DNA of 64,000 nt, taken from NCBI GenBank assembly GCA_051861205.1, contig JBHYDC010000011.1, positions 1-64,000 on the forward strand, read 5' to 3'. The notes beneath the pieces are model-generated. The model saw only the letters and a list, made by a program, of their open reading frames with translations, made no database searches and was not told the origin of the DNA. Of this stretch, positions 1-9,276 are shown piece after piece. How positions within the stretch are numbered: position 1 is the first letter of the stretch; each line of letters begins with the position of its first letter. A program made the translations under genes and the position numbers. Source of the DNA: JBHYDC01 sp051861205 (GTDB lineage: Bacteria > Pseudomonadota > Alphaproteobacteria > Rhizobiales > Pleomorphomonadaceae).

Positions 1-37
1 AATTATATTACGGCATAAGTATGTACGTTCGGGTTTG

Positions 38-724
38 ATGATGCGCGTTTTGATTGTCAGCTCGGTCGCGGCTTTGCTGGCCTGCGTCAATGCCGCGTCG
101 GCCGCCGATGTGGGCGGCGGGGTTGAGCCTGCATATCCTACGGCAACAGCGCTGGCCTTTTCCTGGACGGGTTTTTATGCCGGACTTCAGACCGGATACC
201 AGTGGAGCGAAGCGGATTTCCAAGCTCCGGCCCTCAACGCCTCCGGCGGATATGATTTCAACGGCGCTGTGATCGGAGGGCGGATCGGCTATGACGCCGA
301 ATTCGGATCGCTTTTGGCGGGTGTGGTCGGCGATCTGGAATTCGCCAACGGCAGCGGCCAAGGTTCCGACAACGGGGTCGATGCGTCTGGTGAAATCAAC
401 TGGCAAGGCTCTCTCCGCGCGCGGTTCGGATATGTCTACGGCAATTTCCTGCCCTATGTGACAGGCGGCTTGGCGCTGGCGGATGTGGATTTCGCGCTGG
501 GCGCCGGCGCGCCATCGGACGGATTTTCCGACACCGCTGTGGGCTATACCGTGGGCGCGGGGCTGGAGTATGCCGTGACCGACAAGCTGAGCTTTGGCGC
601 GGAGTATCGCTACAGCAATTACGGTACGGCCGATAACGGATCGGGCACCGACGAGCAGAAGCACGATCTGGATTCCCATTCCGTGCGGGCGATCCTGAGC
701 TACCGTTTCGGCGATCTCTGGTGA
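38..724 (+). CDS. Outer membrane beta-barrel protein (Omp25/Omp31-like porin family)
   Basis: The 228-residue product begins with a signal peptide (MMRVLIVSSVAALLACVNAASA, cleaved near residue 22-24). The mature part has alternating hydrophobic and aromatic strands such as WTGFYAGLQTGYQW, IGGRIGYDAEF and LRARFGYVYGNFLPYVTGGLA, and ends in LSYRFGDLW with a near-terminal aromatic residue, as in barrels assembled by the BAM complex. Length and motifs match the small 8-stranded surface barrels common in Rhizobiales. The exact role is unknown. Two adjacent ATGs (38 and 41) could start it; no strong ribosome site is seen. The promoter lies mostly outside the window. Confidence 0.85.
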   Translation: MMRVLIVSSVAALLACVNAASAADVGGGVEPAYPTATALAFSWTGFYAGLQTGYQWSEADFQAPALNASGGYDFNGAVIGGRIGYDAEFGSLLAGVVGDLEFANGSGQGSDNGVDASGEINWQGSLRARFGYVYGNFLPYVTGGLALADVDFALGAGAPSDGFSDTAVGYTVGAGLEYAVTDKLSFGAEYRYSNYGTADNGSGTDEQKHDLDSHSVRAILSYRFGDLW

Positions 725-731
725 GGCGCGG

Positions 732-914
732 TTAGGGCTGCGGCGCGAGCGGAACCGGGGACGGCGACATCACAGGCACGTCTGCATCGGGAATTGGGCC
801 GCCTTGCGTCCAGAACAAGATGGCAAGGCCGCCGAGTATGACGGCTAAAATCAGCACCCCCAACGCTGCCTTGTTCGACGGACCGGCTGGGCCTCCGCCC
901 GGATCGGGACTCAT
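732..914 (-). CDS. Small single-pass membrane protein, hypothetical
   Basis: A 60-residue product with a Gly/Pro-rich N-terminus, one hydrophobic segment (AALGVLILAVILGGLAILFW, about residues 21-40) and a Pro-rich tail. The start at 914 is chosen because a purine-rich GGGGGA lies about 8 nt upstream; an in-frame ATG at 938 has no comparable site. It converges on the outer membrane protein gene with 7 bp between stops. I do not recognise the family. The tail probably lies on the periplasmic side, but topology is inferred. Confidence 0.5.
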   Translation of the reverse strand: MSPDPGGGPAGPSNKAALGVLILAVILGGLAILFWTQGGPIPDADVPVMSPSPVPLAPQP

Positions 915-972
915 GGCTTTCCCCCAGCTTCCGCCCATAAGTTGCCGTCCACCCCGGCGGGCAAATGGGCGG

Positions 973-1263
973 TCACGTCTGCTTCATCTGGCCGACGGCC
1001 GTGGTGATCTCGGCATAATGGGCGGCGGCCCGGGGCTGCTTGGAGGCGTTGGACGCCCGCAGATAGCGGATCGGGAAACACATAGCGTCAACGTTGGACT
1101 TGGAAACTTCCGTCGGCCGGCGGTCGGCGCGCAGGGTTTCTTCGGCGCCTGCAAGCGCGGCTTCGATTTCCGTCTCGGTGACGAGGCCCTTGGCACGCAG
1201 GAGGTCAAGCACCGTTCCAAGAGCGGCGAGAACGCCCGCGAGCTGAAGATTTGCCGTATTCAT
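973..1263 (-). CDS. Conserved-looking hypothetical protein, 96 aa
   Basis: A small soluble protein with a predicted helical N-terminal half (LAGVLAALGTVLDLLRAKGLVTETEIEAALAGAEE) and a polar C-terminal half containing one cysteine (DAMCFPIRYLRA). A good ribosome site (AAAGGGGAA) precedes the ATG. No signal peptide, membrane segment or known motif is visible. It lies 58 bp downstream of the 732-914 gene in the opposite sense of gene order (both on the minus strand), so the two may be co-transcribed. Function unknown. Confidence 0.55.
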   Translation of the reverse strand: MNTANLQLAGVLAALGTVLDLLRAKGLVTETEIEAALAGAEETLRADRRPTEVSKSNVDAMCFPIRYLRASNASKQPRAAAHYAEITTAVGQMKQT

Positions 1264-1438
1264 GAGCCGTTCCCCTTTCCGACCTGAGCCGTGGGGTTAA
1301 CGTCCGGACCGCCGATCGGTTCGTAGACGCCGGGCAGTTCGGGTTTTATCCAGCGGCCCTCCCCGGCCCTGAAAAAATAGTGCGAGCAAACGAGCCGGTC
1401 CTTTCGAGGCTAAAGCAGGCGCCAAAAGTTCCCGGCGA

Positions 1439-2101
1439 TCAGGGCTTTGCAGCGGTCTCGACGGGCGCTTTGATGCCGCCGAGCGACACCCAGAACCGGT
1501 CGCCGTCACCCTCGCGCTTCACCCAGGTATAGCCGGTCTGATACCATGGCAGGATTGCATTGATGCGGTTGTCGAGCACATAGTCGCCCCGGTCGGAGCG
1601 AACGATGAGCACGGCATGGCCCTCGCCTTCCTGGTTGATGACCATCGCCATACGCAGCGCACGGGCGGGCACGCCGAGCGCGACAAGATCGCGGCGCTTT
1701 TCGATCTGGATATCCTCGCAGTCGCCGTAACCGTCGGCTGGATAGTCCCAGCGGTCACCAGTGCCCCAGTGCTGCTGGTCTGTGATTGGCTTGATGGCGC
1801 GGTTGACCTTGGAATTGATCGTGCGCAGGGCTTTCCAGAGTGCGGTGTCCAGCTTGACGACCGCAGGTTCAGCCAAGTTGACGGCACATTCTTTCGGATT
1901 GCGCGCGCAAAAGAATTCCCAGGCCGCAGTGGGTTCGATCTCGCCGCCATCGGTCAAGGCCGCCGATTCATATGACCGGAGCGCGCCCGACATCGATTGC
2001 GCCGGCGTAAAACACACGAATAGAAGTGAAGCGGCGCTTGCGAACGCCTTGAAGAGAGCGGAGCGAGGTTCACGTCTCGCTCTTGTGTTCGTTCCATCCA
2101 T
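1439..2101 (-). CDS. Transglutaminase-like cysteine peptidase, BTLCP family (DUF920), exported
   Basis: The 220-residue product has a signal peptide (KAFASAASLLFVCFTPAQS) and then the bacterial transglutaminase-like cysteine protease fold. The catalytic Cys lies in YGDCEDIQIEKR, the His in GEGHAVLIVRSDRGDYVLDNR, and the Asp in that same YVLDNR stretch, so the Cys-His-Asp triad appears complete. BTLCP proteins of alphaproteobacteria are periplasmic, and some are encoded near secretion or adhesin (LapG-like) systems; no such partner is visible here. The ATG at 2101 is chosen because it places the signal peptide near the N-terminus; an upstream in-frame start at 2161 would add 20 unlikely residues. 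Confidence 0.85.
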   Translation of the reverse strand: MDGTNTRARREPRSALFKAFASAASLLFVCFTPAQSMSGALRSYESAALTDGGEIEPTAAWEFFCARNPKECAVNLAEPAVVKLDTALWKALRTINSKVNRAIKPITDQQHWGTGDRWDYPADGYGDCEDIQIEKRRDLVALGVPARALRMAMVINQEGEGHAVLIVRSDRGDYVLDNRINAILPWYQTGYTWVKREGDGDRFWVSLGGIKAPVETAAKP

Positions 2102-2351
2102 TGCCCATCGCGCCCCGGAGTGATCCGAGGGCACGTTGGCAGTCACCCTGCTCGCGGGCAATAGTCAGACAAAACGAATTCAACTTTTTGCGGCCGCGAT
2201 TGTTCCGATGCCACATAAACATTTTTGAAAATATTGGGGCGTTGCCAGAGCTTTTCCACAAAAAGCGATAGCGCGAAACCGCAAGTCGCAAACCCGGCGC
2301 GGTCAAGCGCGGGGTTTGCGACTTGGTATTGGGCCGAAAATCAGCCGCTGA

Positions 2352-2696
2352 TCACGGCTGCGTGGTGGTACCGCCTGCCGGAGGCGTCGGGGTCGTCGTT
2401 CCGCCTGCCGGAGGTGTCGGCGTGTCCTGAATGGGTGGATTGGTCGCTGCCGGCGGAGTCGCGGTATCGGCCGGGGGCGTGGTGGTTTCCGTCGAAGGCG
2501 CTGGCACGGCCGGAGGCGTGGTGGTTTCCGATGTCGAAGGGCTGGTGGTCGTATCGCCGGTTGTCGAAACGCGGTTGGTTCCGATTCCGAAGATGTAGAT
2601 GAGAGCCAAAATCACCAGAATGGCGACAAGGATCAGTACCCAGGTGCTGCTACGCGAGGTGGGACGCCGGTCCCGCTGCAAGTTGTCAGGTGCCAT
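2352..2696 (-). CDS. Membrane-anchored Thr/Pro-rich repeat protein
   Basis: A 114-residue product: a short basic cytoplasmic N-terminus, one transmembrane segment (STWVLILVAILVILALIYIFGIG, about residues 17-39), then a low-complexity tail of TTTPPA, TPPAGG and STETTTPP repeats. The tail DNA consists of short direct repeats (around 2370-2420 and 2470-2530). The start at 2696 follows a GGAG 8 nt upstream; an in-frame ATG at 2720 is less well placed. The tail is probably extracytoplasmic and unstructured, possibly a cell-wall spacer. No catalytic domain is visible. Confidence 0.6.
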   Translation of the reverse strand: MAPDNLQRDRRPTSRSSTWVLILVAILVILALIYIFGIGTNRVSTTGDTTTSPSTSETTTPPAVPAPSTETTTPPADTATPPAATNPPIQDTPTPPAGGTTTPTPPAGGTTTQP

Positions 2697-2822
2697 TGGA
2701 GATCTCCGATGGTTCTTCATTGAGAAGGCGGGTGCCTCCCCTTCTTAAAGGCTTAGGACCGGCTTACGGTTCCCCGCCCCGGTGCTGCCGCCCTGTGGGA
2801 CATAGATTTCCATTCAGTATGA

Positions 2823-3008
2823 TCAGGCGCTATTCGAAGTGCTGCGGGTCTCGCCCAGCTCGCGGCGTTGCTCCCGGTCCGCGACGAGGTTCGCGCGTTT
2901 CGCCTCGAACCACCGTTTGAAAAACGGATCGATGTACATACGAGCGATGATGTCGTCATCGCTGATCTTGCCGGCTTTCCAGCCGAGCCATTCGGTCATG
3001 TAGGTCAT
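2823..3008 (-). CDS. Small hypothetical protein, 61 aa
   Basis: A charged, probably helical small protein (WLGWKAGKISDDDIIARMYIDPFFKRWFEAKRANLVADREQRREL) preceded by a good ribosome site (GGGGAAG, 7-8 nt before ATG). No signal peptide or membrane segment. It lies 77 bp downstream of pncB on the same strand and could be read through from it. I do not recognise it. Confidence 0.45.
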   Translation of the reverse strand: MTYMTEWLGWKAGKISDDDIIARMYIDPFFKRWFEAKRANLVADREQRRELGETRSTSNSA

Positions 3009-3085
3009 AGATCACTTCCCCGTGGTCGCTACGACACGGGACCCAAACCGCCGACGGGCTCCTCTGTTCCAGCCGTGATCGAGCG

Positions 3086-4387
3086 CTAGACGAGGACGGG
3101 ATGTTCGACGCGCCCGGCGCTGCCGAAGACGGCGATGTAGCGTTCGATTTCCTTGAGGTCGCCGGTGGCTTTGGCCGGATTGTCCGACAGCTTGACGGCG
3201 GGATTACCGTTGACGCTGGTGACCTTGCAGACGAGCGAGATGGGATCCAGATCGTCGCGGGTGGCGGGGGCGCAGCCGCGGAAGTCGTTGGTGAGGTTGG
3301 TGCCCCACCCGAAGGACATGTTCACCCGCCCGTCGAAATGGCGGTAGGTGTGCTCGATTTCCTCGGTATCGAGCCCATCGGAAAAGACGAGCAGCTTGTC
3401 GCGCGGGTCTTGGCCGCGCTCGGTCCACCAGCGGATGATCTGTTCGCCGCCTTCGATCGGCGGGGCGGAATCCGGGCGGAAGCCCTTCCAGTGGGCGACC
3501 CAATCTGGCGCATCTCGGAGGAAAGCGGCGGTGCCGAACGCATCGGGCAACACGACGCGCAGATTGCCGTCATACATGTCGCGCCAGTCCTTCAGCACCT
3601 TATAGGGCGCTTGGCGAAGCTCATCGTCGGTGCGGGCGAGCGCCGCCATGGCCATGGGAAGCTCGTGGGCATTGGTGCCGATGGCTTCGAGGTCGCTCTT
3701 CATGGCGAGAAGCACGTTCGACGTACCGATGAAGGCGTCGCCGAGACCTTCCTTCAAGGCATTCACGCACCAATCCTGCCAGAGATAGGAATGGCGGCGG
3801 CGGGTTCCGAAATCGGCGACCTTGAGGTTCGGGAGCTTTTGAAGCCGTTCGACCTTGGTCCAAAGCTTGGCTTTGGCGCGAGCGTAGAGAACATCCAGCT
3901 CGAAGCGGCCCATCGTCTTCATCACGGCGCGCGAGCGCAATTCGTTGATGATGGCGAGCGCCGGGATTTCCCACATGGTTGTGTGGGTCCAGGGGCCGTG
4001 AAAATCGAGGTGATACTGTCCGTCTTGCCGGCTGAGCTCGTATTCGGGAAGTTGGAAATCCTTCAGCCAGTCGAGAAAGCGCGGCTCGAAGATTTGCTTC
4101 ACGCCGTAGAAGGTGTTGCCGGCGAGCCAGATCCATTCCTTTTTGCCGAGACGAAGGCTTCGGGCGTAATCGAGCTGCGCGCGTAGTTCGCCCTCGTCGA
4201 TCTTGTCGGCAAGGCGCACCTTGCGGGTGCGGTTGATCAGCGAGAAGGTGACGTCCACCTCCGAATAGCGGCGCCAGATGAGCTGCAACATCAGGAGCTT
4301 GTAGAAGTCGGTATCGATCAGGCTGCGAACGATCGGGTCCAGCTTCCAGGAGTGGTCGTAGACGCGTTTGGCGATGTCGCTCGTCAT
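3086..4387 (-). CDS. pncB: Nicotinate phosphoribosyltransferase
   Basis: Converts nicotinate, PRPP and ATP to nicotinate mononucleotide in the Preiss-Handler branch of NAD salvage; cytoplasmic. The 433-residue length is normal for PncB. Diagnostic stretches are LIDTDFYKLLMLQ near the N-terminus, FGTRRRHSYLWQD (about residues 193-205, containing the catalytic-region His), FIGTSNVLLA and VFSDGLDTEEI. Nothing is missing. It is divergent from the SulP gene across a 222-bp gap that must hold both promoters. Confidence 0.95.
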   Translation of the reverse strand: MTSDIAKRVYDHSWKLDPIVRSLIDTDFYKLLMLQLIWRRYSEVDVTFSLINRTRKVRLADKIDEGELRAQLDYARSLRLGKKEWIWLAGNTFYGVKQIFEPRFLDWLKDFQLPEYELSRQDGQYHLDFHGPWTHTTMWEIPALAIINELRSRAVMKTMGRFELDVLYARAKAKLWTKVERLQKLPNLKVADFGTRRRHSYLWQDWCVNALKEGLGDAFIGTSNVLLAMKSDLEAIGTNAHELPMAMAALARTDDELRQAPYKVLKDWRDMYDGNLRVVLPDAFGTAAFLRDAPDWVAHWKGFRPDSAPPIEGGEQIIRWWTERGQDPRDKLLVFSDGLDTEEIEHTYRHFDGRVNMSFGWGTNLTNDFRGCAPATRDDLDPISLVCKVTSVNGNPAVKLSDNPAKATGDLKEIERYIAVFGSAGRVEHPVLV

Positions 4388-4609
4388 GCCAATCCTCCCT
4401 TAAGCGGAACCCTGCGTTCGCCGGAACGCCAGCGATGGGCCAGGTGGCTTATCCTTGGTTGCGGCAAGCACGGTGGATACAGGGCCGCCGTGCAAACCGC
4501 CAACGGAATTTATGAGGCCGTACAAGGGTTCGTGTTGTCCCGTCTGTCATGCCTTCTGCCGCTTGGATAGTGTTGCCGGATCGTCTCAGCCGGAACGGCG
4601 CCCAAACAA

Positions 4610-6316
4610 ATGACCGTCACGACAAAGCCACCCTCGCGAACCGGTTCGGACTTCGCCGCCCTCTTTACACCCAAGCTCGTGACGGCGCTGCGTGAGGGCT
4701 ATTCATTCCAGAAATTGCGCGGCGACGCCATTGCCGGATTGACGGTGGCGATCGTAGCCCTGCCGCTGGCCATGGCGATCGCGATTGCGAGCGGCGTGGG
4801 CCCGGAGCGCGGGCTGTTCACGGCGGTGGTCGCGGGGTTCATCATCTCCGCTTTCGGGGGAAGCCGCTACCAGATCGGCGGGCCGACGGCGGCCTTCATC
4901 GTGGTGGTATTCAACGTTGTCGATCAGCACGGCTATGAGGGGCTGGTGGTGGCGACGGTGATGGCTGGGCTGATCCTGATCGCGGTCGGGCTGATGCGGC
5001 TTGGCACCTATATCAAGTATATCCCCTACCCCGTGGTGACCGGTTTCACGGCCGGTATCGCCGTGTCGATCGCGGCGAGCCAATTGAAAGAAGCGCTTGG
5101 CCTTGATGCGGCCATGCCAGGCGACTTTATCGCGAAGATGCAGACGATCGCCAATCACATCGGCGAGGCCCGGCCGGCGACAGTGGCCATCACGCTGGCC
5201 TCGATCGGGCTGATCCTGGGCTTGCGCAAAGCGCGGCCGCACTGGCCGGGGTTCCTGATCGCGGTGCTGCTCGCCTCGATCGCGGTGAGTGTGTTCGGGC
5301 TGGACGCCGCCACGATCGGCTTGCGCTTCGGCGGCGTGCCGAGCATGCTACCGGCGCCGGCGCTGCCGTCGTTCGATCTGGCGCTGGTAAAGGCCGTGAT
5401 GCCGGATGCGCTGACGATCGCGCTGCTTTCGGGCATTGAGAGCCTGTTGTCGGCGGTGGTTGCGGACGGGATGACCGGGCGGCGGCACCGGTCGAATTGC
5501 GAGTTGGTGGCGCAGGGTATCGCCAACGTGGCCTCCGCGCTGTTCGGCGGGATTTCGGCGACGGGCGCGATCGCGCGCACCGCGACCAACATACGGGCGG
5601 GCGCGAAAACGCCGATCGCGGGCATGCTGCATGCGGTGTTTCTGCTCGGCTTCATGATGGTGGCGGCGCCCGCGCTCTCATACGTGCCGCTCGCCGCTTT
5701 GTCGGCGATCCTGCTGGTGGTGGCCTGGAACATTTCCGAGGTGCACCACATCAAGCGCATCATGACGTCGGCGACGATGGGCGACCGTTTCGTGCTGGCG
5801 GGAACCTTCGTCCTTACGGTGGCGGTGGACCTGACGGTTGGCATCGAGTTCGGCGTGGTGGCGGCCGCGATCCTGTTCATGCACCGCATGGCCGAGGCGG
5901 TGGAGGTGGAAACCCAAGAGCGGCTGATCGACCGCGACGAGGCCGACGAGATCCGCCTCACCGATCCGAATGCCGATATCCCCGACGACGTGGTCGTGTA
6001 CCGGATCAACGGGCCGTTCTTCTTTGGCGCGACGGAGCGGGTGTCGTCCGTGCTGGAGCGCATCGGTACGGCGCCGCGCGTGTTCGTGCTCGATTTCGCG
6101 GGGGTGCCGTTTGTGGATTCCACGGCGGGCGTATCGCTGCTGAGCTTCATCGGCAAAGCGCGCAAGCACGGCGCGGCGGTTTTGGTGTGCGGTGCGCGGC
6201 CGCATGTGCGAGAGGAGTTGGCCCGGATCGGGATCAGCGAGCCGGCGGTGGATTTCGCAAGGGATATCGGCACGGCGCTGGCGAGGAGCATGAAACCGGC
6301 TGCACCTTCGAAATGA
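4610..6316 (+). CDS. SulP-family anion (sulfate) permease with STAS domain
   Basis: A 568-residue inner-membrane transporter. The SulP signature DAIAGLTVAIVALPLAMAIAIASG (about residues 38-61) is followed by about a dozen hydrophobic segments and the conserved GGxxATGAIARTATNIRAG stretch. A C-terminal STAS domain (about 460-560) carries the expected VLDFAGVPFVDSTAG motif. Substrate is not provable from sequence; sulfate, bicarbonate and C4-dicarboxylates are all known in the family. It converges on phosphatidylcholine synthase with a 9-bp gap. Confidence 0.9.
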   Translation: MTVTTKPPSRTGSDFAALFTPKLVTALREGYSFQKLRGDAIAGLTVAIVALPLAMAIAIASGVGPERGLFTAVVAGFIISAFGGSRYQIGGPTAAFIVVVFNVVDQHGYEGLVVATVMAGLILIAVGLMRLGTYIKYIPYPVVTGFTAGIAVSIAASQLKEALGLDAAMPGDFIAKMQTIANHIGEARPATVAITLASIGLILGLRKARPHWPGFLIAVLLASIAVSVFGLDAATIGLRFGGVPSMLPAPALPSFDLALVKAVMPDALTIALLSGIESLLSAVVADGMTGRRHRSNCELVAQGIANVASALFGGISATGAIARTATNIRAGAKTPIAGMLHAVFLLGFMMVAAPALSYVPLAALSAILLVVAWNISEVHHIKRIMTSATMGDRFVLAGTFVLTVAVDLTVGIEFGVVAAAILFMHRMAEAVEVETQERLIDRDEADEIRLTDPNADIPDDVVVYRINGPFFFGATERVSSVLERIGTAPRVFVLDFAGVPFVDSTAGVSLLSFIGKARKHGAAVLVCGARPHVREELARIGISEPAVDFARDIGTALARSMKPAAPSK

Positions 6317-6325
6317 AGGCCGCCA

Positions 6326-7060
6326 TCAGCGAACGCGTTCGATGATCTGCTGGATCACGCCGATGGTGGAGAGATAGGCGCTGGTGACAAACACGCCGAG
6401 CTTTATCAGATCCGGCGGCTGCATCTGATAGGCAAGCGCCGCGCCTGCAAAGACGAACCAGCCGAGGGTGAAAACCAACGTGAGCGGACGCCACTTTTCC
6501 ACCCGGACGGGGTGCACGAATGCGACCGGCATGAAGGTGAGCACCGCGAGCGACAGCGTGATCGTGATCACGAACCATTCCGGCGGCTGGAAGATGAAGA
6601 GGACGAACACGACGCCGTTCCAAACGGCAGGGAAGCCGCGGAAGGCGTTGTTCTTCATCTTCATCCGGGTGTCGGCGAAATACATCGCACTCGTGAACAC
6701 GATGACGCCGGCCAGCGCGAGCGAGATCGGCACGGACTCGACAAACCCGCCCGTGGCGAGCGCGAAGGCCGGCAGAAAAACATAGGTGACGTAGTCGACC
6801 ACGAAATCGAGCGCGGCGCCTGAAAAGGTGGGCAGCCGCCGCTCAACCGCGAATTTCCGGGCGATCGGGCCGTCTACCCCGTCGACAAAAAGCGCGACGC
6901 CGAGCCAGCCGAAGAATTCGGTCCAGTCAAGGCGGTAGGCAGCGAAGGCCGCGAGCATGGCGAGCACGATGCCGCTGGCCGTGAAGGCGTGGACCGCGAG
7001 CGCGATGAGGGCGTTCTGGTGCTTGGACACGATCGTCAAATGCGCCATGCCGGCCCCCAT
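6326..7060 (-). CDS. pcs: Phosphatidylcholine synthase
   Basis: Condenses CDP-diacylglycerol with choline to give phosphatidylcholine and CMP, an integral membrane CDP-alcohol phosphatidyltransferase typical of host- or plant-associated and phototrophic alphaproteobacteria. The family motif DG-x2-AR-x8-G-x3-D-x3-D appears in modified Pcs form as VDGVDGPIARKFAVERRLPT followed by FSGAALDFVVDYVTYV. About seven membrane segments cover the 244 residues. Start is at 7060 or 12 nt further in at 7048; both are preceded by G-rich sequence. The reading frame stays open far upstream, but that part overlaps the DUF2182 gene and is not coding. Confidence 0.93.
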   Translation of the reverse strand: MGAGMAHLTIVSKHQNALIALAVHAFTASGIVLAMLAAFAAYRLDWTEFFGWLGVALFVDGVDGPIARKFAVERRLPTFSGAALDFVVDYVTYVFLPAFALATGGFVESVPISLALAGVIVFTSAMYFADTRMKMKNNAFRGFPAVWNGVVFVLFIFQPPEWFVITITLSLAVLTFMPVAFVHPVRVEKWRPLTLVFTLGWFVFAGAALAYQMQPPDLIKLGVFVTSAYLSTIGVIQQIIERVR

Positions 7061-7185
7061 GTCAGGCCCCTGATGGACGTGACGGTCGCACCTGGAAAGG
7101 CCGGGTCTTTCCCGACGATGGTCATCAAGCTGGCCAACAGCCTCTCCTAACTCGCGAGAATGCCAAGCCTTCACGGCCTGACACC

Positions 7186-8067
7186 TTAGCCGAACAAGGA
7201 CCCGCAAGCTAGCGCAAGACCGGAAATCAACAGAACGGCCCCAAGCGAATAGCTGAGTGCAAAGCCCCTGACTAGCTTCTCCGCGCCCATAATGGCGCCA
7301 AAAAGCGCCATCGCAAAAAGATTCATCAGCCCGGCCGCGAACATTACGGCCATGAGCGCCCAGCAGCACCCAAGGCAGGCGAGACCTTCCTCGACGCCAA
7401 GCCGGAACGCGAAGCCCGGGCCGCGCGAATCGATGAAGGCGGCGCGCGGATCCCGGCAGCGGACAAGGCAGACCGCTTTGAGCGGCGTGAACTGATAGAC
7501 GCCGGCCGCGATGAGAACGCTGGCCGAGAAGGCGACCCCCGCCGGCGCCATATGCGGCGCAAGCGCGCCAAGCCGCGTGAGCCCAGCCTGCGCCAGCGCC
7601 GCGACAAGCGCAGCGCCAAGCCAAACCACGGCGTATCCGCCGATCACCGCCAGCGCAGAGCGGCCGCCTACCTCGGCATAGGCGCGAAACGTGGGTGCGG
7701 CGGTGGGAAGCATCATCGCGAACACCATGGCGGCCCACATGGCGACGACGAGCGCGATATCGCCCGCGCCCCAGGCCGTCATCGCCGGCATCAGCGGGCC
7801 ATGGCCGCCGCCGAGCGTGGCAAGGCTTGGCGCCATAGCCGCGAGCCGGTCGAGCAGCGGAGCGATAGCGCCCATCGCTGGCCCCATATCCGCCGCACCG
7901 CCGCCGAGCGAAATCGCAGCGATGAGCCAGCCCCAACCGGCGAGCATGAGAAGTACGACCGAGAGCGCGGTTAGCCCACGCCAATGACGAGCCGTCCCAG
8001 CGGCGACAAGGGAGGAAGCCGTGTCGGCGAGCGAGGGGGCGGGCGGCTGGGAGGTGGCGAGCGTCAT
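7186..8067 (-). CDS. DUF2182 family multi-pass membrane protein
   Basis: The 293-residue product has an N-terminal cytoplasmic tail and six or so hydrophobic segments. The signature AMWAAMVFAMMLPTAAP (about residues 110-126) is typical of DUF2182 (predicted metal-binding integral membrane proteins). A second conserved patch, LGVEEGLACLGCCWALMAVMFAAGLMN, holds a Cys-x2-CC cluster and several Met residues, consistent with metal handling. Function is not established. It lies upstream of pcs on the same strand with a 125-bp gap. Confidence 0.8.
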   Translation of the reverse strand: MTLATSQPPAPSLADTASSLVAAGTARHWRGLTALSVVLLMLAGWGWLIAAISLGGGAADMGPAMGAIAPLLDRLAAMAPSLATLGGGHGPLMPAMTAWGAGDIALVVAMWAAMVFAMMLPTAAPTFRAYAEVGGRSALAVIGGYAVVWLGAALVAALAQAGLTRLGALAPHMAPAGVAFSASVLIAAGVYQFTPLKAVCLVRCRDPRAAFIDSRGPGFAFRLGVEEGLACLGCCWALMAVMFAAGLMNLFAMALFGAIMGAEKLVRGFALSYSLGAVLLISGLALACGSLFG

Positions 8068-8144
8068 GCTGAAAGGTCCGTTGGTCTTGGGAGACCATGG
8101 CGAAACGGACGCTTGCGCACAATCAGGGCGAATGCGGAAGGCGA

Positions 8145-9194
8145 CTAGGCGAGGCCGTAGTCCGCCGCGCGGTCTGGATCGCGGGCGGCGACTTGGGTGG
8201 CAAGGTCCCAGATCACCTTGGCCTGCTTCCAGGTGGCATCGTCCTGCATCTTGCCGTCGATCATGACGGCGCCGGAGCCATCTGGCATCGCATCCAGAAT
8301 GCGCTTGGCGAAGGCGACTTCGGCCTTATGAGGGGAGAACACCCGCTTGGCGATCGCAATCTGGCTGGGGTGCAGCGACCACGCGCCGACGCAGCCCATG
8401 AGGAAGGCGTTGCGGAACTGGGATTCGCAGGCCGCCGGATCGGAGAAATCGCCAAACGGGCCGTAAAAGGGCTTGATGCCGGCGCAAAGGCAAGCATCCA
8501 CCATCTTGGCGACGGTGTAGTGCCACAGATCCTGCTGAAATGCGGGGCGGGCGCCCTGCCCCACCGCATCAGCAAGCACCGCATAGTCCGGATGCCCGCC
8601 GCCGACGCGGGTGGTTTTCATGCCGCGCGAGGCGGCGAGATCGGCCGGACCAAGGCTCATGCCGTGCATGCGGGGCGAGGCGGTGGCGATGGCCTCGACA
8701 TTCTTCACGCCCTCGGCAGTTTCCAGGATGGCGTGGATCATGACCGGCCGGCGGGTGCCGTGACGGGCTTCGAGCAGCGCGAGATACTGGTCGAGAAAGT
8801 GGATATCCCAGGGACCCTCGACCTTGGGCAGCATGACAACATCCAGCTTATCGCCGATTTCAGCCATCAGATGGGTGAGATCGTCGAGCACCCACGGGCT
8901 GTTCAGGCAGTTGATGCGGGCCCAAACGCCAGTGTCGCCGAAGTCGTTGGCCTTGACCATGTCCGCAAAGCCGGTGCGGGCGGCTGCCTTGGCGTCGATC
9001 GGGATCGCGTCTTCGAGATTGCCGAGGATCACGTCCACCTGCGCGATCAACTCGGGCACCTTGGCACGCATCTTCTCGATGTGCGGGGGCACGAAGTGGA
9101 TCATGCGTTCCACCGTTACCGGCACGTCGCGCATCGGGTCCGGCGCGCCGATTGCGAGCGGCTTGAAGAAGGCTCGCGGGGTCTTGGTGGTCAT
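8145..9194 (-). CDS. HpcH/HpaI-family CoA-ester lyase (malyl-CoA lyase-like)
   Basis: A 349-residue member of the citrate lyase beta/malyl-CoA lyase superfamily, expected to cleave a malyl-CoA-type thioester to acetyl-CoA plus glyoxylate or a related aldehyde. Visible family features are the Mg-binding Glu in VILGNLEDAIP (about residue 60), an Arg in WARINCLNSPW, the second metal-ligand region MLPKVEGPWDI, the ILETAEGVKNVEAIA helix, and SLHPSQIAIAKRVF near the C-terminus. Such enzymes serve the serine cycle, ethylmalonyl-CoA pathway or 3-hydroxypropionate reactions; substrate is inferred only. The start at 9194 follows a strong GGAGGAG site. Confidence 0.8.
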   Translation of the reverse strand: MTTKTPRAFFKPLAIGAPDPMRDVPVTVERMIHFVPPHIEKMRAKVPELIAQVDVILGNLEDAIPIDAKAAARTGFADMVKANDFGDTGVWARINCLNSPWVLDDLTHLMAEIGDKLDVVMLPKVEGPWDIHFLDQYLALLEARHGTRRPVMIHAILETAEGVKNVEAIATASPRMHGMSLGPADLAASRGMKTTRVGGGHPDYAVLADAVGQGARPAFQQDLWHYTVAKMVDACLCAGIKPFYGPFGDFSDPAACESQFRNAFLMGCVGAWSLHPSQIAIAKRVFSPHKAEVAFAKRILDAMPDGSGAVMIDGKMQDDATWKQAKVIWDLATQVAARDPDRAADYGLA

Positions 9195-9276
9195 CGGCGT
9201 CTCCTCCGGGCTCGTCAGCGAGGCGTAGCGGAGGATGGGTGCGGCGCACAATGCGACATGGGTCGCAGCCGAGCGA